A stretch of DNA of 64,000 nucleotides from CAWFZT01 sp963820415 (GTDB lineage Bacteria; Chloroflexota; Anaerolineae; Anaerolineales; Anaerolineaceae). Below the pieces are notes generated by a model, which did not search any database, was not told the origin of the DNA, and worked only from the letters and a program-made list of their open reading frames with translations. Where the stretch lies: the NCBI GenBank assembly GCA_963820415.1, contig CAWFZT010000006.1:620001-684000 (forward strand). Direction: 5' to 3'. Position 1 is the first letter of the stretch. Every line of letters starts with the position of its first letter. Made by a program: the position numbers and the translations under genes. Positions 60,163-64,000 of the stretch are shown here, in pieces.

Positions 60163-60239
60163 GGTATATTCCTCAAGTGTAGTAGCCAATAAATTCTACC
60201 CGATTTTCAATTTTTTTAACCAATGAAATCCATTTAATT

Positions 60240-61538
60240 ATGGAAACAAAACAACCTCCTTCTATTGCTCGTCTTGGCCTTTCCCCGTACACGCTAAAGG
60301 GAAAGGTAGTTATAGTAACCGGCGGGGGCCGTGGCATCGGGCGCGAGATCGTGCGCGCCTTCGCCTGGCTGGGGGCGCGCCTGGTCATCGCCGAGATCGC
60401 TGACACAGGCCTGGAAACCCAGCAAATCGTGACCACTGAAGGCGGCGAGGCGCAATTCATTCGCACTGACGTTTCCAGCGAAACGGACGTGGCTGCCCTG
60501 GTGCGCCGGTCGCTGGAAATGTTTGGCCCGGCCGATATCCTGGTCAACAATGCCATCCTCTGCCCATCCGCCTCGGTGCTTGATATGGACGTGGCCCTGT
60601 GGGACCAGGTAATGGCGGTCAACCTGCGCGGCACCTTCTTGATGTGTAAGGCTTTCCTGCTCCAGATGCTGGAGCAATCGCAAGGGACGATCATCAACAT
60701 GATTTCGACGGATGCCATGCCCTATCTTTCAGCCTATATAGCCTCCAAGGCCGGCATTGCCGCCTTTTCCCAATCCCTGGCGGGCGAGGTGGCTGAACAG
60801 TGGGTGCGAGTGATCGCCTTTGCACCGGGCTTCGTGGATACCCCCGGCCTGCGCGTCGCTGCCCAGGGCCTGGTCCCGCACATGGGCCTGACGGTCGAAC
60901 AGTTCCTCAAGCTGCCGCTGCATCCGGCCTACCCGGAGGGTATGCCGGCCGAAGACGCCGGCGCAGCGACGGCCTATCTGGCGACCGTGCTGGCCGATGA
61001 ATACCACGGAGAACAGGTCACCGGTTATACGGTGCTGGAACGCGCCGGGCTGATCAAACCGGATGCTGCGCCTGCGCTGGGCAGCCTGCCGGTTGAGCCT
61101 GCTGGAGCCTCTGCGTCCACAGTCCCAGGAAAAGAGCCCGTACAGGCGCTCGGCCTGGCGCAGCGCCTGCTGGGAGTGATCGAAGAGACCCGGGGCGAGA
61201 TGGGCCGTTTCCCGGTCTTAATTCGCCCGATGGTGCGCCAGGGTTTCAAAGGCAAATCCGGCCAGTCGATCCAGGATTGGAAGCGCATGCTAGAAACTTT
61301 GGCCGGTCAATTAAAACAGATGGCAAATTCCGCAGGGCGCTCAGGTGATTTCGAAGCTGGCCTGCCGCGCCTGCGCCTCCTGTTGGGGAAACTCGAGGTG
61401 TATTACCGTGAAGCGCCGCAAGAGGCCGGGCGCTTTATCAAAGACGCCCAGGCGCTGGCTGAATTGCAGCAGATCGCCACCCAGCGCCAAGGGATCATAC
61501 GGGATTTGCTCCGGGCGCTGGAAGGCTTATCCGGATAG
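60240..61538 (+). CDS. SDR oxidoreductase with C-terminal helical extension
   Basis: 432 residues. The first 260 form a classical short-chain dehydrogenase: VTGGGRGIGREI (cofactor loop TGxxxGIG, about residue 25), DVSSETDVAAL, NNAI (N-N-A variant), catalytic Tyr/Lys in YIASKAG (about 165) and AFAPGFVDTPG. After a Ser/Ala/Pro linker, about 150 residues of predicted alpha-helix (LAQRLLGVIEETRGEMG, SIQDWKRMLETLAGQL, PRLRLLLGKLEVYYREA) form an extra domain not usual for SDRs. No Shine-Dalgarno. Substrate unknown. Confidence 0.8.
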   Translation: METKQPPSIARLGLSPYTLKGKVVIVTGGGRGIGREIVRAFAWLGARLVIAEIADTGLETQQIVTTEGGEAQFIRTDVSSETDVAALVRRSLEMFGPADILVNNAILCPSASVLDMDVALWDQVMAVNLRGTFLMCKAFLLQMLEQSQGTIINMISTDAMPYLSAYIASKAGIAAFSQSLAGEVAEQWVRVIAFAPGFVDTPGLRVAAQGLVPHMGLTVEQFLKLPLHPAYPEGMPAEDAGAATAYLATVLADEYHGEQVTGYTVLERAGLIKPDAAPALGSLPVEPAGASASTVPGKEPVQALGLAQRLLGVIEETRGEMGRFPVLIRPMVRQGFKGKSGQSIQDWKRMLETLAGQLKQMANSAGRSGDFEAGLPRLRLLLGKLEVYYREAPQEAGRFIKDAQALAELQQIATQRQGIIRDLLRALEGLSG

Positions 61539-61540
61539 AC

Positions 61541-62665
61541 TTATTTCAACAGTTCTTCGAGCTGCTTGAAATTTATATCGGTCGGAATGCCCTTTTTATC
61601 CCAATGATAACTGCAACCTGGATAGTCGAGCAGCAGGCCTTGGGCGGGCACACCTATCCCGTCGGTATCCCAGCCGCCGCTCCAGTTGGTCAGGGCGCAG
61701 GAGACCCCCACCACGCCGACCGGCCCTGGGCCGGGGCCGTTTTCCCCGCTCTCGCCAGCTCCAAACACGCGCAGTTCATCCGGCATGATGAAGACCTCGA
61801 AACCTTTTTTCTCGCCCAGGCGGGTGAGCTGGTGCACCCGGCAGGCAGGCGTGCAGGCCTGGCAGCGCGCCCCGAAGGGAGTAGCGACGGCCTTGCATTT
61901 CTCCTCCGGCTGGAGGCGCATGCAGGGCGGGACGATCACGATCCGTTTCGATGCAGCCAGGAACCGCTGGCGGTAAGCACGGTTGAGAACTTCCGTCCCA
62001 AGCATCCCCAGGTGGTATTCCAGGCGGGTGCGCGCCACGAAATCGGCGTCGTACTGCCAGCGATGTTTAGGGGCGGTCTCTTTCAAAAACAACGGCACCT
62101 GTTCGGTGTATTTCCCCAGGGCCGCCTGGCTGGCCTCGGCAAAGCGGTCAGCCAGGGTCAGGCAGCCGGCGACGGCACCGGCGTTGCCGTCCAGGCAGTC
62201 CAGCCACTCCGCCAGGCGGTCGGCTTTGCCGTTTTCCTCGTTGGCGCGCAGCCATTCCAGCAGACCGGGGAGGGTGGCCTTGCCGGCCTGGTCGCGGCTA
62301 AACTGCCGGGCCAGCGCCGCGGTCCATCCGCGCAGCCGCTTGACCGCCGTTTCGATGGGCGGCCAGCGCTTCTGCATGCTGACCAATCCTTTCAACGTGG
62401 CGCGCGTGAAGCCAGTCATGCGGGCAATGTCTACCTCATGCTCGCGCAGCAGCACGCCCAGCGCCAGCAGCTCGAAGGCGTATTCGCCGTCTGAGCGGTC
62501 GGGCAGGTCATGTTCCCGCCGGTAATCGCGGAAACCGGTGATCAGGCCGGTGTTTTCCTCGATAGCGGCTTCCTGCCAGGCATCGGCAAAACCGGCAACG
62601 TCTCGGTAATAGTCGCCCGAATCGGGTTTATCGAGTTTGAGCGAATAGGTAATAATTCTTGGCAT
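61541..62665 (-). CDS. DUF116 family protein
   Basis: 374 residues from the ATG at 62665 (MPRIITYSLKLDKP); the extension to 62830 includes untranslated-looking sequence and the opposite-strand promoter. The second half has the DUF116 layout: RIVIVPPCMRL, a Cys-rich stretch CQACTPACRVHQL, GFEVFIMPDELRVF and GVVGVSCALTNWSGGWD, ending near LLDYPGCSYHWDKKG. The cysteines may hold a metal or iron-sulfur cluster. Function unknown; in other organisms DUF116 accompanies radical SAM and lipoate-like genes. Confidence 0.78.
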   Translation of the reverse strand: MPRIITYSLKLDKPDSGDYYRDVAGFADAWQEAAIEENTGLITGFRDYRREHDLPDRSDGEYAFELLALGVLLREHEVDIARMTGFTRATLKGLVSMQKRWPPIETAVKRLRGWTAALARQFSRDQAGKATLPGLLEWLRANEENGKADRLAEWLDCLDGNAGAVAGCLTLADRFAEASQAALGKYTEQVPLFLKETAPKHRWQYDADFVARTRLEYHLGMLGTEVLNRAYRQRFLAASKRIVIVPPCMRLQPEEKCKAVATPFGARCQACTPACRVHQLTRLGEKKGFEVFIMPDELRVFGAGESGENGPGPGPVGVVGVSCALTNWSGGWDTDGIGVPAQGLLLDYPGCSYHWDKKGIPTDINFKQLEELLK

Positions 62666-62734
62666 GGGGATACGGGGTAAACAGGCAATTACCATTATAA
62701 GAATCTTGCTAAAAATAATACAAGCGCTAATTTC

Positions 62735-62764
62735 TTGACATTTCTCTTTGAAAAATTTGATAAA
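62735..62764 (+). promoter_or_regulatory. Promoter of the leader upstream of the RIO kinase
   Basis: -35 TTGACA (62735-62740) is a perfect match; -10 is GATAAA (62759-62764, 18-bp spacer). Predicted start near 62771. Confidence 0.55.
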
Positions 62765-62796
62765 CTCATCTTGGTTGCTAATCTTACCATGAGAAA

Positions 62797-62861
62797 GGAG
62801 GCGCACATCATGATAGCACGTATCACCCATACCTACCTATTTTAATTTAAGTGCGCCTTCC
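62797..62861 (+). promoter_or_regulatory. Leader hairpin that can hide the Shine-Dalgarno of a short ORF
   Basis: GGAGGCGCAC (62797-62806), the Shine-Dalgarno region of the 11-codon ORF, can pair with GTGCGCCTTCC (62851-62861), which lies just past its stop codon: seven perfect pairs and three more with a bulge. The ORF forms the loop, so ribosomes on it would open the hairpin. Confidence 0.5.
62810..62845 (+). CDS. 11-codon leader peptide
   Basis: ATG to TAA, peptide MIARITHTYLF, with AAAGGAGG four to nine bases before the ATG. Too short for a functional protein, but the strong Shine-Dalgarno, the surrounding hairpin and the terminator 58 nt downstream fit a translated regulatory uORF. No run of one codon indicates an amino-acid sensor. 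Confidence 0.45.
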   Translation: MIARITHTYLF

Positions 62862-62903
62862 GGCAAGGTGGATTACCTTCATTTTGGGAATCCTTTGAAT
62901 TCT

Positions 62904-62937
62904 AGCCACAGGTGCGCTTGAGCCCTGTGGCTTTTTG
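62904..62937 (+). terminator. Intrinsic terminator in the leader
   Basis: 9-bp stem AGCCACAGG / CCTGTGGCT followed by TTTTTG; lies between the leader peptide and the RIO kinase gene. Confidence 0.75.
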
Positions 62938-62960
62938 TTTCTCTTTACAATGTGTTCTTT

Positions 62961-62995
62961 GCGCTACAGGGACGACGGTCTTGTGGCGCTTTTGT
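62961..62995 (+). terminator. Second weaker terminator-like hairpin
   Basis: GCGCTACA pairs with TGTGGCGC (one G-T pair), followed by TTTTGTTT. TACAAT at 62946-62951 just upstream may be another -10 box. Confidence 0.45.
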
Positions 62996-63043
62996 TTAAG
63001 CGACCATTCAAAATAGCCAAGCATTCATTCAAACAGAGTAGAG

Positions 63044-63526
63044 ATGAACCATAAACTTGATGACGAGTTGAACGATCAATTAGAGGACCTGGGTTATGCA
63101 ACCCCTTACATCCGCAACGCGCCCTCATCCAGGCCGCATAAAATCAAGAAGAACGCTTCCGGCCACGCCAGGCTGCCGCAGTTGGTGACCGAGATGGCAG
63201 CCCAGAATGATGACCGGGGCGCCTTCGATTTCTCTTACCAGGCCTCGCGGTATGAACGCGGCTGGCTGACCGGCTCGCTAGGCGGTTTTTTCGAGGCGCA
63301 CTGGTTTGACGACGTGCTGCGCATGATCAAGGGCGGCAAAGAGGCTTCTGTCTACCTCTGCAAGGCCAACCCGACCACCCATGCGGACTACCTGGCGGCT
63401 AAGGTCTACCGCCCGCGCCAGCTCCGCAACCTGAAGAAAGATTATCTCTACCGCGAAGGCCGCCAGAACCTGGACTCGAATGGGGAAGTGGTTTGGGAGG
63501 AGCGCATGCTGCCGCGCCATCCATAA
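63044..63526 (+). CDS. RIO-type atypical protein kinase, N-terminal part (frameshifted)
   Basis: 160 residues as read. After a basic N-terminal segment comes the RIO kinase N-lobe: FFEAHWFDDVLRMIKGGKEASVYLCKAN (glycine-poor nucleotide loop, split here) and AAKVYRPR with the ATP-binding Lys. The reading fails at LPRHP-stop; dropping one C near 63512 restores M-L-R-A-I-H-N-K-T-A-Y-G and joins the second part. RIO1-like kinases in bacteria are of unknown substrate; archaeal and eukaryotic homologues act in ribosome maturation. Confidence 0.8.
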   Translation: MNHKLDDELNDQLEDLGYATPYIRNAPSSRPHKIKKNASGHARLPQLVTEMAAQNDDRGAFDFSYQASRYERGWLTGSLGGFFEAHWFDDVLRMIKGGKEASVYLCKANPTTHADYLAAKVYRPRQLRNLKKDYLYREGRQNLDSNGEVVWEERMLPRHP

Positions 63527-64000
63527 TAAGACCGCATACGGCCAGGAGCTTTTGCATACTTCCTGGATCGAGTACGAATTCCTGGCCCTGCAGGTGCTGC
63601 ACCAGGCCGGGGTAGATACCCCCATCCCCTACACGCGCGGCAACAACGCCATCCTGATGGAGTACATCGGCGACCTGGATAGGTCAGCCCCCACCCTGAA
63701 CGACGTAGACCTGTCCACCAGCGAAGCGCGCCCGCTCTTCCAGCGCGTGATGCACAACATCGAGCTGATGCTGGCCAACAACCACATCCACGGCGACCTG
63801 TCGGCCTTCAACATCCTTTACTGGGAGGGCGAGATCACCCTGATCGATTTTCCGCAGACCATGCATCCTGAGCAAAGTCCCAATACCTTCCAGATCTTCG
63901 CAAGAGACGTAAAGCGCGTGTGCGAATATTTTGCCCGGCAGGGCGTGCGCTCCAACCCGCATAAGATCGCCGCCGACCTGTGGACGGCCTATCGCCACCG
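63513..64000 (+). CDS. RIO kinase, catalytic C-terminal part (frameshifted, cut by the window end)
   Basis: The second frame encodes about 162 further residues to the edge: NKTAYGQELLHTSWIEYEF, NAILMEYIGD, the RIO catalytic loop HIHGDLSAFNILYWEGE (Asp and Asn of the active site) and the metal-binding LIDFPQTMHPEQS. DFPQ is diagnostic of RIO kinases. No start codon with a Shine-Dalgarno exists in this frame before the motifs, so it is not a separate gene. The C-terminus is outside the window. Confidence 0.8.

Noticed and set aside
61604..62494. 296-codon open frame on the plus strand
   Set aside because: Antisense to the DUF116 gene, which has motifs; composition typical of a shadow.
1..64000. 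tRNA, rRNA, SRP RNA, RNase P RNA or tmRNA
   Set aside because: No conserved T-loop, SRP Alu/S-domain or rRNA sequence was seen in any intergenic region.

Overview
The window is about 58% GC by eye and looks like a free-living, probably anaerobic, member of the Chloroflexota, most likely class Anaerolineae. This is inferred from several things: Thr/Pro-rich linkers on secreted lipoproteins, a large BTAD/AAA/TPR regulator, an FMN-riboswitch-controlled ABC importer of the RibXY type, RecD2, MutS2 and an LCP protein in one neighbourhood, and clean TATAAT -10 boxes placed only 6-9 nt before many start codons. No phage, integrase, transposase, rRNA, tRNA or CRISPR array was seen. Most genes are chromosomal housekeeping genes; what is unusual lies between and inside them.

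Layout. 0-3.5 kb: a zinc-ribbon membrane protein and an O-antigen ligase/TPR protein. 3.5-9.4 kb: PIG-L deacetylase and DUF362 ferredoxin-like pair, then lysA and recD2 diverging from a very short intergenic region, and a cold-shock protein with a long leader. 9.6-16.7 kb: a giant secreted beta-helix protein with 141-bp tandem repeats and a secreted lipoprotein-like gene, both frameshifted. 16.7-31 kb: maf, a lipoprotein penicillin-binding protein, rsgA, an APC permease, DinB, nadK, a zinc-finger membrane protein, recN and a BTAD regulator. 31-41.5 kb: mutS2, a trans-sulfuration enzyme, pcrA, holB, a PMT-like glycosyltransferase and a GNAT enzyme. 41.9-48.3 kb: a DegT aminotransferase, the probable riboflavin ABC importer under an FMN riboswitch, a DUF1349 protein and the radical SAM enzyme AmrS. 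48.3-54 kb: a lytic transglycosylase, two GNAT enzymes, two small membrane proteins and an LCP protein. 54-59.2 kb: a SAM hydrolase with a complete ECF transporter (fused EcfA, EcfT, two S components). 59.2-64 kb: DUF6544-like, SDR fusion and DUF116 genes, a regulatory leader carrying an 11-codon ORF, and a RIO kinase cut by the window end.

The most unusual layer is the repeats. Family A is a long palindrome with a conserved GTGCGTAYGCAC centre, variable but self-complementary arms and conserved asymmetric flanks; two copies supply the last codons and stop of host genes. Family B is a short CCCCGTTYTGTGGGG palindrome found between genes, in tandem arrays, at gene ends and in frame inside three protein genes, much like Rickettsia palindromic elements. 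Two further inverted-repeat types (C and a four-hairpin array) also occur.

Five genes (beta-helix protein, 353-residue lipoprotein, BTAD regulator, pcrA, RIO kinase) are interrupted by single-base frameshifts while the downstream protein sequence remains well conserved. Three are missing one base of a homopolymer run, so sequencing or assembly error is a real possibility; both halves are annotated.
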